Assembly (NCBI GenBank): GCA_030613045.1
Contig: JAUWMS010000162.1
Location: forward strand, 1 to 6,276
Length of the DNA stretch: 6,276 nt
Direction: 5' to 3'
Source of the DNA: Candidatus Latescibacterota bacterium
Lineage (GTDB): Bacteria > Latescibacterota > 4484-107
The translations under genes were made by a program, and so were the position numbers. Of this stretch, positions 1-6,057 are shown one piece after another. The notes under the pieces are model-generated. The model made no database searches and had not been told where the DNA came from. It saw only the letters and a list, made by a program, of their open reading frames with translations. Each line of letters opens with the position of its first letter. The stretch's first letter is position 1.

Positions 1-1
1 C

Positions 2-940
2 ACGATGACCTGTCCGTTGATCGGAAATTATGGCGTGAACGAGGAGGATTTTGAGTCCGTCAAACCTCAGGTACAAGGATTTATCGTAAAAGAAAACAGC
101 CCGATAATTAGCAACTGGCGCGCCCGGAAAAGCCTCGACGAATTCTTGAAAGAACACCATATCCCCGGAATTGAAGGCGTGGATACACGCGCGTTGACCC
201 GGCACATCAGGCGGGCCGGCGCCATGAAAGGGATCCTCTCTACGGAAGATCCGGATAAAGACCGCTTGATCGAAAAGGCGCAAAGGTCTCCCAGTCTGTT
301 GGGACGTGATCTCGTGAAGGAGGTCACCTGCCCGAACGTCTATAACTGGAGCGACAGCGGGAAATACCACGTCGTGGTGATGGACTGCGGAGTGAAACAC
401 AACATTCTCAGATCATTGACGGAAGCCCACTGCCAAGTGACTGTCGTCCCGGCAACGATTTCTTCCGAAGAAATTTTGGCGATGCAGCCCGACGGCATCC
501 TCCTTTCCAACGGCCCCGGCGATCCGGCCGGCGTGCCTTACGTGGTTGAAACCGTTCGGAAACTCATGAATCCCTCACCGCGCGCCACTCACGCTTTGCC
601 TATAATGGGCATCTGCCTGGGCCATCAGATACTGGGACTCGCGCTGGGCGGAAAAACCTACAAACTCAAATTCGGCCACCGGGGAGGCAATCAGCCGGTC
701 CAGGAGCTATCCACCGGCAAGGTAAGCATCACCTCGCAAAATCACGGGTTCTGCGTGGATATGGAATCGCTGAAAGACAAACCCGTAGAAGTGACCCATA
801 TCAATCTGAACGACCACACCGTAGAGGGCATGCGGCATAAAGAGGCGTCCATCTTTTCCGTTCAGTATCATCCCGAAGCTTCCCCTGGGCCGCACGATGC
901 GAAGGAGTTGTTTGCAAAATTTATAGCGTTGATGCAGTAA
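2..940 (+). CDS. carA: Carbamoyl-phosphate synthetase small (glutaminase) subunit, 5'-truncated by the window edge
   Basis: This cytoplasmic subunit hydrolyses glutamine and channels ammonia to CarB for carbamoyl phosphate synthesis, the entry to pyrimidines and arginine. Numbering from the Met at base 5, the N-terminal CarA domain remains up to about residue 110 ([27 protein letters not shown]). The class I glutamine amidotransferase domain runs from about 122 to 311. It has the oxyanion motif SNGPGDP (168-174), the nucleophile elbow GICLGHQ with Cys204, QNHGF (245-249), and His289 and Glu291 in [11 protein letters not shown], so the catalytic triad is intact. About 60-70 N-terminal residues of the usual 370-390 lie outside the window. 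The Met at base 5 is internal, because the preceding codon (Thr) continues the family alignment (T-M/L-T-x-P-x-IGN). The gene is followed by an unusually long repeat-filled gap before carB, its partner. Confidence 0.97.
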   Translation, partial: TMTCPLIGNYGVNEEDFESVKPQVQGFIVKENSPIISNWRARKSLDEFLKEHHIPGIEGVDTRALTRHIRRAGAMKGILSTEDPDKDRLIEKAQRSPSLLGRDLVKEVTCPNVYNWSDSGKYHVVVMDCGVKHNILRSLTEAHCQVTVVPATISSEEILAMQPDGILLSNGPGDPAGVPYVVETVRKLMNPSPRATHALPIMGICLGHQILGLALGGKTYKLKFGHRGGNQPVQELSTGKVSITSQNHGFCVDMESLKDKPVEVTHINLNDHTVEGMRHKEASIFSVQYHPEASPGPHDAKELFAKFIALMQ

Positions 941-977
941 TTGCCGGCTTCAATTTTTCAGCGCGGGAAAGAATGAA

Positions 978-1009
978 AGTGAGAAGGTGAGAAAGTGGGA
1001 AAGTGAGCG
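978..1009 (-). repeat. Octamer tandem array, left copy (AGTGRGAA x4)
   Basis: Four consecutive 8-bp units (AGTGAGAA, GGTGAGAA, AGTGGGAA, AGTGAGCG) lie 37 bp after the carA stop. Bases 987-1007 are a perfect 21-bp reverse complement of 1509-1529 in the array before carB. The two arrays therefore form opposed ends of the spacer block. Confidence 0.85.
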
Positions 1010-1037
1010 AAAACCCTCTTGGGGACGCTGAGCATGG

Positions 1038-1063
1038 ACTTAGCGCCCTTCGGGCGGGTTTTT
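1038..1063 (+). terminator. Terminator-like hairpin, first copy of a 26-bp direct repeat
   Basis: CGCCC (1044-1048) pairs with GGGCG (1052-1056) over a TTC loop and is followed by GG and five T. This is the layout of a short intrinsic terminator. The 26 bases from 1038 recur exactly at 1235-1260. It could end transcription from carA or simply be part of a dispersed repeat. The stem is only 5 bp, so strength is uncertain. Confidence 0.5.
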
Positions 1064-1097
1064 ATAAGTCTTCGATAAGCAGAGCGTGTTTTCTATC

Positions 1098-1172
1098 AGG
1101 AATCCAGGAAACCAGGAGAGGGCTAAGGTCCATTCTGGAGAGATCGCTTTTCTCCTGGTTTCCTGGTTTCCT
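1098..1172. repeat. Inverted repeat with 22-bp arms
   Basis: Arms 1098-1119 and 1151-1172 are complementary with one mismatch (1103 against 1167). The central 16 bp (1104-1119 with 1151-1166) is perfect, and the loop is about 31 nt. Each arm itself contains a near repeat of CCAGGA. The long arms and loop, without a following T-run, suit a palindromic mobile repeat better than a terminator. Confidence 0.85.
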
Positions 1173-1208
1173 AATTGGAAAGGATTCTGCCCGGAAACTG
1201 AATCAAAC

Positions 1209-1230
1209 AAAAAATGGAAATTCCTATACG
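1209..1230 (+). repeat. 22-bp direct repeat, copy 1
   Basis: Six A followed by TGGAAATTCCTATACG. An exact second copy is at 1315-1336, 106 bp downstream. The core GGAAATTCC is a 9-bp palindrome (GGAA-A-TTCC). Function is unknown. Confidence 0.85.
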
Positions 1231-1234
1231 TTGA

Positions 1235-1260
1235 ACTTAGCGCCCTTCGGGCGGGTTTTT
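1235..1260 (+). terminator. Terminator-like hairpin, second copy of the 26-bp direct repeat
   Basis: Exact copy of 1038-1063, offset by 197 bp: a 5-bp CGCCC/GGGCG stem (1241-1253) followed by GG and five T (1256-1260). Two identical terminator-like hairpins in tandem could reduce read-through from carA into carB. Confidence 0.5.
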
Positions 1261-1280
1261 GTACGTCTCTTTCTGTTGCA

Positions 1281-1300
1281 TCGGGATTTTGTAATCCCGA
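1281..1300. repeat. Perfect 8-bp-stem hairpin
   Basis: TCGGGATT (1281-1288) pairs with AATCCCGA (1293-1300) over a TTGT loop. It lies between the two 22-bp direct repeats, and no T-run follows it. Probably a fragment of a dispersed palindromic element. Confidence 0.75.
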
Positions 1301-1314
1301 ACCAACCCCAAAAT

Positions 1315-1336
1315 AAAAAATGGAAATTCCTATACG
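1315..1336 (+). repeat. 22-bp direct repeat, copy 2
   Basis: Exact copy of 1209-1230. The two copies bracket the second terminator-like hairpin and the TCGGGATT hairpin, so 1209-1336 may be a duplicated or inserted block. Confidence 0.85.
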
Positions 1337-1346
1337 ATCAAGTTTG

Positions 1347-1371
1347 CGTTCCCACGCAGAGCGTGGGAACG
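1347..1371. repeat. REP-like palindrome, 11-bp perfect stem with 3-nt loop
   Basis: CGTTCCCACGC (1347-1357) pairs perfectly with GCGTGGGAACG (1361-1371) over the loop AGA. From memory, palindromes of this CGTTCCCACGC...GCGTGGGAACG type are dispersed in many copies in deltaproteobacterial and related genomes. I could not confirm the copy number here. Such elements are often moved by REP-associated tyrosine transposases, none of which is present in this window. Confidence 0.8.
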
Positions 1372-1490
1372 AGAGGATGCAAATGTTTCGTTTCCCTTCC
1401 CATCGGCGAAAATTGGCGGCATTCGCGGTGGGAGTCAAACGGTTAGGTAGCCTTTGAAACATCCAGAAAATCTTGAACAACAGCGTGTTT

Positions 1491-1546
1491 TTCCCACTTT
1501 CCCATTTTCTCACTTTCCCACTTTCTCACTTTCCCACTTTCCCGTT
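1491..1546 (+). repeat. Octamer tandem array, right copy (TTCYCACT x7)
   Basis: Seven consecutive 8-bp units alternate mainly TTCCCACT and TTCTCACT, with variants TTCCCATT and TTCCCGTT. It is the reverse complement of the array after carA. Translated in the carB frame it gives repetitive FPLSHF-type peptides, which shows that the upstream in-frame extension of carB is not real coding sequence. In mRNA it would be an unstructured pyrimidine-rich stretch just ahead of the carB ribosome binding site. Confidence 0.9.
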
Positions 1547-1564
1547 TTCCATCTCTCCACAACC

Positions 1565-1570
1565 GGAGGA
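1565..1570 (+). promoter_or_regulatory. carB ribosome binding site (GGAGGA)
   Basis: GGAGGA ends 4 nt before the ATG at 1575. It decides the start: an earlier in-frame ATG at 1473 has no such site and would add 34 residues encoded by the octamer repeats. Confidence 0.85.
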
Positions 1571-1574
1571 AAGT

Positions 1575-4500
1575 ATGCCCAAAAGGAAAGACCTGAAGAA
1601 AATACTCATCATCGGCTCCGGCCCCATCATCATAGGCCAGGCCTGTGAGTTTGACTATTCGGGAACCCAGGCCTGCAAGGCGTTGAGGCAGGAAGGATTT
1701 GAAGTGGTGCTGGTAAACTCAAATCCGGCAACGATTATGACCGATCCGGACACGGCCGAGCGCACATACATCGAGCCGATCACCCCGGAAGTGGTGGAGA
1801 AGGTGATCGAGATCGAAAGACCTCAGGCGCTGCTGCCGACCCTCGGCGGCCAGACCGCGTTGAATGTGGCGGTGGCGTTATCCAAAAATGGGGTCCTGGA
1901 AAAATACGACGTGGAATTGATCGGCGCCAAACTGGAAGCGATCGAGAAAGCGGAGGATCGGATCCGCTTCGGAGCGGCGATGAAAAAGATCGGTCTGTCC
2001 ATGCCCAAAAGTCAACCGGCCTATTCGGTGGACGAAGCCGTGCAGATCGCCGGGGAGATCGGCTATCCCATCGTGGTCCGGCCGGCATACACCCTGGCGG
2101 GCACGGGCGGCGGGATCGCCTATAACATCGAAGAATTGCGAAAAATCTCCGCAGGCGGCATAGACGCCAGTCTCATCGGCCAGGTGTTGATCGAGGAATC
2201 CGTGATCGGGTGGAAGGAATACGAGCTGGAGGTGATGCGTGACCTGAAAGACAACGTGGTCATCATCTGCTCCATCGAGAATTTCGATCCCATGGGAATC
2301 CACACGGGGGATTCCATCACGGTGGCGCCCGCGCAGACTTTGTCGGATAAAGAATACCAGACGATGCGGGACGCGGCCATTGCGGTGATCCGCGAAATCG
2401 GGGTGGAGACTGGCGGCTCCAACATCCAGTTTGCGGTCAACCCCAAAGACGGCCGAATGACCGTCATCGAGATGAACCCGAGGGTATCGCGCTCGTCGGC
2501 CTTAGCCTCCAAGGCCACCGGCTTCCCCATCGCCAAAATCGCCGCCAAGCTGGCCGTTGGATTCAGCTTAGACGAAATTCCAAACGACATCACCCGGGAA
2601 ACGCCCGCCTCTTTTGAACCCACCATTGACTACGTGGTGGTCAAATTTCCCCGATGGACCTTTGAGAAATTTCCGCAAGCCAACCGGGTATTGACCACCC
2701 GAATGAAATCCGTGGGCGAGGGCATGGCCATCGGAAGGACGTTTAAGGAGGCGCTGCAAAAGGCGATTCGCTCGATGGAGATCGGCCGGTTCGGACTCGC
2801 CGGAGCAAAGGACCATCCGCCGACATCGGGAGAAAATTTCTTCAGAGAGGCCCTGACGATTCCCGATTCAGAACGAATCTTCTCGATCTACGAGGCTCTT
2901 CAGGCCGGCATACCGCTCGATAAGATACACCGGTGGACCCAAATAGACCCCTGGTTTTTGTTTCAACTCAAACAGATCCGTGACCTTGAGACGGAGCTGT
3001 CCGGTTACACGGCTGCGTCTATTCCGACGGAGTTACTCCGCAAAACAAAAGAATACGGCTTCTCGGATCCCGGTCTGGCCCAAATTTTTTCCACCAGCGA
3101 GATGACGGTAAGAAATCGGAGGAAGCGGGAAAACATCCTGCCGACCTTCAAAATGGTGGATACCTGCGCGGCGGAGTTCGAGGCCGTGACGCCCTATTAT
3201 TACTCTACTTATGAGTCCGAAGACGAGGTGATTCCCTCGGACAGAAAGAAGGTCATGATCCTCGGAAGCGGCCCGAACCGGATCGGTCAGGGCATCGAGT
3301 TCGATTACGCCTGCGTGCATGCGGCGTTCGCTTTAAGGGAAGAGGGATTTGAAACCATCATGGTCAATTCCAACCCGGAGACCGTCTCCACGGACTACGA
3401 TACCTCGGACCGCCTGTATTTTGAACCCCTGACCGTGGAAGACGTGCTGAATATCTACGAGAAAGAAAAGCCGGTCGGCCTCATTGTGCAATTCGGCGGA
3501 CAGACCCCGTTGAATCTGGCGAAAGAATTGGAAAAAAACGGCGTGAACATATTGGGCACTTCTCCGGAGAGCATAGACGTCGCCGAGGACCGGGAACGTT
3601 TTAAGGCGATCTTAGAGAAGCATTCGATCCCGCAGCCGGAAAGCGGCATCGCGCGCTCGTTTGAGGATGCGCTCTCTGTCGCCGGAAAAATAGGCTATCC
3701 CCTGATGGTCCGCCCTTCCTACGTCTTGGGCGGCAGAGCGATGGAGGTGGTCTATGACGAGAAGGCGTTGAGGAGCTACGTTCAAAATGCGGTGGACGTT
3801 TCTCCGAAACATCCGATATTGATTGACCGATTCTTAGAGGGGGCGATAGAAATAGAGGTGGATGCGGTCTGCGACGGCGAGGAGGTTTTTATCGGCGGGA
3901 TCATGGAGCACATAGAGGAAGCCGGGGTGCATTCGGGAGACAGCGCCTGCGTGCTCCCTCCCCACAGTCTGAACGAGGAAGCGATCGCCACGATCCGGAC
4001 CTATACGCATGCACTGGCAAAAGCGCTGGGCGTCATCGGGTTGATCAACATCCAGTATGCCCTGCTCAATGAAACCGTGTATGTGTTGGAGGTCAATCCA
4101 AGGGCGTCTCGGACCGCGCCTTTTGTGAGCAAGGCGACTGGCATCCCCCTGGCCAAGGTGGCCACGAAGATCATCGTGGGCAAAAAACTACGCGATCTCA
4201 ACCTGCCCACCGAGCCCCCCACTGCCACCCGACACCCGGAGGGGGAGAGGGGGAGAAAGGGAGAGAGGAAGAGAAGGGGTGGGCAATCCGCAATCCGCAA
4301 TCCGCAATCCGCAATCGTATTGCCCCATGTTTCCGTGAAAGAAGCCGTGTTTCCCTTCTCAAAATTCCCCGAGGCGGATCCCATTCTCGGGCCGGAAATG
4401 CGGGCCACCGGAGAAGTGATGGGGATCGCCGATACCTTCGGCTTGGCATACTACAAAGCCCAGGAAGCGGCCAACGCCCACCTACCCATCGAAGGGCGCG

Positions 4501-4910
4501 TCCTGATCACCGTGGCTGACAAAGACCATCCCGCCGTGCTGGAAGCGGCCGGAAAGTTCAGGGAACTCGGATTCGAACTCGTCGCGACCGGTGGAACGCA
4601 TGACTTCCTCAACGAGCACGGCATCCGGTCCCAGCGCATCCTGAAACTGAACGAAGGCCGCCCGAACATCGTGGATGCCATCAAGAATGGAAAAATCCAC
4701 CTCGTCATCAACACCCCGCTCGGCAAATCCGGGGCGCAGGACGACGCGTACATCCGTCAGACCGCCATCCGGTACGGCGTCCCGTATATCACGACGACCG
4801 CCGCGGCAACAGCGGCCGCCACCGGCATCGAGGCCGCCAAGGGAAAAGTCTCCCCGGTGCGGGCGATCCAGGATTACCACGCCCGCATCGGAAGCCCTGG
4901 TGCTTTGTGA
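1575..4910 (+). CDS. carB: Carbamoyl-phosphate synthetase large subunit with a repeat-derived insert
   Basis: CarB makes carbamoyl phosphate from bicarbonate, ammonia supplied by CarA and two ATP, in the cytoplasm. The protein is 1111 residues against about 1073 in E. coli. The carboxyphosphate half spans about 1-400 (GSGPIIIGQ at 14; [23 protein letters not shown]). An oligomerisation linker covers about 400-555. The carbamoyl-phosphate half runs about 558-970 ([15 protein letters not shown] at 564; [18 protein letters not shown]). The allosteric MGS domain spans 973-1111 (ATGGT, VINTPLG), the family's site for effectors such as UMP. Most of the extra length is residues 880-914, a basic low-complexity stretch just before [12 protein letters not shown] that is absent from other CarB proteins I know. 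The motifs around it are intact, so the gene looks functional. The start is set by GGAGGA 4 nt upstream. The final GSPGAL tail lies in sequence that is repeated after greA. Confidence 0.98.
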   Translation: MPKRKDLKKILIIGSGPIIIGQACEFDYSGTQACKALRQEGFEVVLVNSNPATIMTDPDTAERTYIEPITPEVVEKVIEIERPQALLPTLGGQTALNVAVALSKNGVLEKYDVELIGAKLEAIEKAEDRIRFGAAMKKIGLSMPKSQPAYSVDEAVQIAGEIGYPIVVRPAYTLAGTGGGIAYNIEELRKISAGGIDASLIGQVLIEESVIGWKEYELEVMRDLKDNVVIICSIENFDPMGIHTGDSITVAPAQTLSDKEYQTMRDAAIAVIREIGVETGGSNIQFAVNPKDGRMTVIEMNPRVSRSSALASKATGFPIAKIAAKLAVGFSLDEIPNDITRETPASFEPTIDYVVVKFPRWTFEKFPQANRVLTTRMKSVGEGMAIGRTFKEALQKAIRSMEIGRFGLAGAKDHPPTSGENFFREALTIPDSERIFSIYEALQAGIPLDKIHRWTQIDPWFLFQLKQIRDLETELSGYTAASIPTELLRKTKEYGFSDPGLAQIFSTSEMTVRNRRKRENILPTFKMVDTCAAEFEAVTPYYYSTYESEDEVIPSDRKKVMILGSGPNRIGQGIEFDYACVHAAFALREEGFETIMVNSNPETVSTDYDTSDRLYFEPLTVEDVLNIYEKEKPVGLIVQFGGQTPLNLAKELEKNGVNILGTSPESIDVAEDRERFKAILEKHSIPQPESGIARSFEDALSVAGKIGYPLMVRPSYVLGGRAMEVVYDEKALRSYVQNAVDVSPKHPILIDRFLEGAIEIEVDAVCDGEEVFIGGIMEHIEEAGVHSGDSACVLPPHSLNEEAIATIRTYTHALAKALGVIGLINIQYALLNETVYVLEVNPRASRTAPFVSKATGIPLAKVATKIIVGKKLRDLNLPTEPPTATRHPEGERGRKGERKRRGGQSAIRNPQSAIVLPHVSVKEAVFPFSKFPEADPILGPEMRATGEVMGIADTFGLAYYKAQEAANAHLPIEGRVLITVADKDHPAVLEAAGKFRELGFELVATGGTHDFLNEHGIRSQRILKLNEGRPNIVDAIKNGKIHLVINTPLGKSGAQDDAYIRQTAIRYGVPYITTTAAATAAATGIEAAKGKVSPVRAIQDYHARIGSPGAL
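4212..4316 (+). repeat. In-frame repeat insertion inside carB (about 35 codons)
   Basis: This segment encodes residues 880-914, beginning [14 protein letters not shown] and ending in the 7-residue periodic [11 protein letters not shown]. It joins [10 protein letters not shown] to [14 protein letters not shown], two stretches that are nearly adjacent in E. coli CarB, where only about ten residues link them. It has two parts: a G/A-rich tract (4238-4279 is 42 purines without a break) and a run of GCAATCC heptamers. Its composition is unlike the rest of carB. Edges are approximate because the normal linker here varies in length. It resembles the logic of Rickettsia palindromic elements that sit in frame in genes, though there is no sequence link. 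Confidence 0.85.
4283..4316 (+). repeat. Heptamer tandem repeat (GCAATCC x4.9) within carB
   Basis: Four perfect GCAATCC units (4283-4310) plus six bases of a fifth. Because 7 is not a multiple of 3, the translation repeats every 7 residues (QSAIRNP). Gain or loss of one unit would shift the carB frame, so only changes of three units keep it. The decamer TCCGCAATCC also occurs at 6164-6173. Confidence 0.95.
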
Positions 4911-5005
4911 AATCTCCAATCCCACTTCAACCTGGGGCATACGTGTTGGACCTCGGCCGAAACGCGAATGGCGGTGGCTGACATTTGAACGTTGAAAAAA
5001 AGTTC
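4911..5005. other. Spacer after carB, no gene seen
   Basis: The first 13 bases (4911-4923) are identical to 5971-5983 after greA. I see no clear terminator for carB here: no GC hairpin followed by a T-run before the promoter at 5006. carB transcripts may therefore run on to the terminator at 5093-5138. Confidence 0.5.
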
Positions 5006-5034
5006 TTGACACGGGGAAATCAAGTCGCTATATT
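5006..5034 (+). promoter_or_regulatory. Sigma70-type promoter upstream of greA
   Basis: A perfect -35 box TTGACA (5006-5011) and a -10 box TATATT (5029-5034) are separated by the ideal 17 bp. The start point should be near 5040-5042. It is the best promoter in the window and drives the short structured transcript and, by read-through, greA. Confidence 0.85.
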
Positions 5035-5040
5035 AGGCAT

Positions 5041-5138
5041 TGATATAGGCAGATCACCAGCGGGCAGCGGAACAGCGCCTGCTGGCGGATAGGCCGACAA
5101 CGGGAAATCTCTGGAACCTGTTGTCGGCTTTCTCTTTT
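5041..5138 (+). ncRNA. Short terminated leader RNA or small RNA ahead of greA, family not recognised
   Basis: The predicted transcript of about 98 nt consists of two hairpins. The first pairs 5057-5065 with 5077-5085 (CCAGCGGGC/GCCTGCTGG, one G-U), extended by GC/GC past a bulged A, with loop GGAACA. The second is the terminator hairpin at 5093-5128. No start codon with a ribosome binding site lies inside. It does not match the SRP RNA, 6S, T-box or common riboswitch consensuses I know. By position it recalls E. coli GraL, short RNAs made by termination in the greA leader, but I see no sequence relation. It may be a stand-alone small RNA, an attenuator for greA, or both. Confidence 0.6.
5093..5138 (+). 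terminator. Strong intrinsic terminator in the greA leader
   Basis: GCCGACAAC (5093-5101) pairs perfectly with GTTGTCGGC (5120-5128). One G-U and two G-C pairs extend it inward to a 12-bp stem around the loop AAATCTCTGGAA. The T-rich tail TTTCTCTTTT (5129-5138) follows directly. It lies about 50 nt after the predicted start point and 208 nt before greA. Confidence 0.85.
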
Positions 5139-5346
5139 CCTGCGAAGCATTGCAAGTGCGTTGGCCTCAATCGCTCCGGGGAGGAACGGTCGGGACACGG
5201 GCCGGCAAACGTCTTTTATTTAGGGGACGCGCTGGTCTTTTTTAGTTTCGGTTGGAGCGAGGGGCAAAATGGATCCATGATCTGAACGAGTACGAATCAC
5301 GATGGGGTGAGCGTGGGCACACCTTACCCACTGAAAGGAGGCCAAC
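5139..5346 (+). other. Distal greA leader, no gene
   Basis: About 208 bases between the leader terminator and greA. I see no second convincing promoter and no open frame with a ribosome site. A hairpin at 5305-5329 pairs GGGTGAG with CTTACCC (one G-U), with an inner GTG/CAC stem. It ends just 5 nt before the Shine-Dalgarno sequence, so it could set access to it or protect the mRNA 5' region. Either way greA would have a 5' UTR of about 300 nt if transcribed from 5041. Confidence 0.5.
5335..5341 (+). promoter_or_regulatory. greA ribosome binding site (AAGGAGG)
   Basis: AAGGAGG, nearly the full anti-16S complement, ends 5 nt before the ATG at 5347. This fixes the greA start and predicts efficient initiation. 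Confidence 0.9.
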
Positions 5347-5820
5347 ATGCAACGAACCTATCTTACACGAAAAGGACAAGAGAAGTTGATGGAGGAACTG
5401 AAGCACCTGAAAACGGGCGAGCGGCCAAAGATTATTGAGCGCATTTCCACGGCGAGAGACTTCGGAGACCTCAAGGAAAATGCCGAGTATGCCGCGGCCA
5501 AGGAGCGGCAAGGCTTCCTTGAAACAAAAATTATGGAATTGCAGGAAAAATTGGCTCAAGCGGTGGTCCTCGATGATAAGGATATCCGGACGGACAAGGC
5601 GTACTTCGGCGCTACGGTAACCCTGAAGGATCTGGAAACCGACGAGACGTTTGAGTACACGCTGGTTTCAACCGCGGAGGCGGACTTCGACGAAGGAAAG
5701 ATATCAGTAGAATCTCCCGTGGGGAAAGGACTGCTTGGGAAAGCCATCGGGGAAATCGCGGAGATCGCCATACCGGCCGGAAAGGTCAGGTACGAGATTT
5801 TGAATATCTCGGTAGAATAG
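5347..5820 (+). CDS. greA: Transcription elongation factor GreA
   Basis: GreA enters the secondary channel of RNA polymerase and stimulates cleavage of the 3' end of backtracked RNA, releasing stalled complexes. The 157-residue protein matches the usual 158. Residues 1 to about 75 form the antiparallel coiled coil, opening with YLTRKGQEKLMEELKHLK. The loop DFGDLKENAEY places Asp41 and Glu44 at its tip, the acidic pair that holds the catalytic Mg2+ in E. coli GreA. From about 80 on lies the FKBP-like domain, with VESPVGKGLLGKAIGE and the closing YEILNISVE. The start is set by AAGGAGG 5 nt upstream. It lies 436 bp after carB on the same strand but has its own promoter and terminated leader, so it is probably regulated apart from carB. 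No key residue is missing. Confidence 0.98.
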   Translation: MQRTYLTRKGQEKLMEELKHLKTGERPKIIERISTARDFGDLKENAEYAAAKERQGFLETKIMELQEKLAQAVVLDDKDIRTDKAYFGATVTLKDLETDETFEYTLVSTAEADFDEGKISVESPVGKGLLGKAIGEIAEIAIPAGKVRYEILNISVE

Positions 5821-5940
5821 CCAAACGCGAACGCGACGTCGGAAAACACCACTGGCATCGCAACCGCACGTGAAACGGCATTCCCGGTGTGCGCCCTCCA
5901 AGACTGCGACACTCGCATCGAAAGCGTGGTCGCTTTGTGA
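5821..5940 (+). pseudogene. Degraded copy of the carB 3' end, directly after greA
   Basis: Aligned without gaps to 4791-4910 (offset 1030), 73 of 120 bases match by hand count, and the last 30 bases match best around the shared GCTTTGTGA end. The carB frame stays open and ends at the equivalent TGA. The translated copy contains TTGIATA, PV, ALQD and a terminal AL, against ATGIEAA, PV, AIQD and AL in CarB; 15 of 39 residues agree. Similarity starts just after the greA stop and does not enter greA. I infer an old duplication of the carB end. A dispersed repeat that overlaps both places is the alternative. There is no start codon or ribosome site, so it is unlikely to be expressed as a protein of its own. 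Confidence 0.6.
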
Positions 5941-5943
5941 AAA

Positions 5944-5974
5944 GATTTCCAAAGTCCCGAAGACTTTGGAAATC
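5944..5974. repeat. Hairpin with perfect 13-bp stem
   Basis: GATTTCCAAAGTC (5944-5956) pairs with GACTTTGGAAATC (5962-5974) over a 5-nt loop, CCGAA. Compared with the region after the carB stop, 30 bases (5941-5970) are extra, and the flanking TGTGA and AATCTCCAATCCC are shared. It therefore looks like a small palindromic insertion into, or a deletion from, one of two related sequences. No T-run follows. Confidence 0.8.
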
Positions 5975-6001
5975 TCCAATCCCCTTTCGTGGTGAAGAAA
6001 C

Positions 6002-6036
6002 CGCCCTGAGTTTTCAGTTTGGGGCGATTTTCTTTA
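6002..6036 (+). terminator. Probable greA terminator, possibly bidirectional
   Basis: CGCCC (6002-6006) pairs with GGGCG (6022-6026), and an inner CTGA/TCAG stem (6006-6017) closes a small loop. ATTTTCTTT follows. On the opposite strand the same hairpin is followed by GTTTCTTC. It is the first terminator-like structure after greA. Confidence 0.55.
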
Positions 6037-6057
6037 TCAGGGCGGGATGGAGTGGAG

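Larger units (their letters stand above)
941..1574. other. Long carA-carB spacer made of stacked repeats, no gene
   Basis: These 634 bases separate two genes that are often close together. Open frames exist on both strands, for example 1003-1446 on + and 1040-1513 on -, but they run through hairpins and repeats and match no protein family I recognise. The same LSALRAGF peptide appears in two different frames, because it is translated repeat DNA. The spacer holds opposed octamer arrays at both ends, two long hairpins, two copies of a terminator-like hairpin, a direct repeat of 22 bp and an 11-bp-stem palindrome, each listed separately. I found no good sigma70 promoter for carB in it. Confidence 0.8.

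Noticed and set aside
5..7. ATG at base 5 as the true carA start
   Set aside because: The protein would lack about 60-70 conserved N-terminal residues. The codon before it fits the family alignment, so the gene continues to the left.
1003..1446. 147-codon + strand open frame between carA and carB
   Set aside because: It starts at GTG inside the octamer array and runs through hairpins. Its LSALRAGF peptide recurs in another frame because the DNA is repeated, and there is no ribosome site or family match.
1040..1513. 157-codon - strand open frame in the same spacer
   Set aside because: It covers the same palindromes. Inverted repeats keep both strands open, and it has no recognisable domain.
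978..1546. CRISPR array
   Set aside because: The repeats are 8-bp tandem units or single hairpins with no regular unique spacers, and no cas gene is seen.
1473..1574. Upstream in-frame start for carB (34 extra residues)
   Set aside because: The extension is translated octamer repeat (FPLSHF-type), while GGAGGA before 1575 gives a start that fits the family N-terminus.
4198..4449. - strand open frames over the carB insert
   Set aside because: They are the antisense reading of the repeat tract within a well-supported gene.
4675..4995. 106-codon + strand open frame overlapping the carB end
   Set aside because: It is out of frame with carB, arginine/proline/serine-rich in the way of shadow frames in GC-rich genes, and has no ribosome site.
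5041..5138. SRP (4.5S) RNA or a known riboswitch
   Set aside because: The length fits a small SRP RNA, but the conserved domain IV loop sequence is missing. No TPP, cobalamin, glycine, c-di-GMP or fluoride consensus was found.
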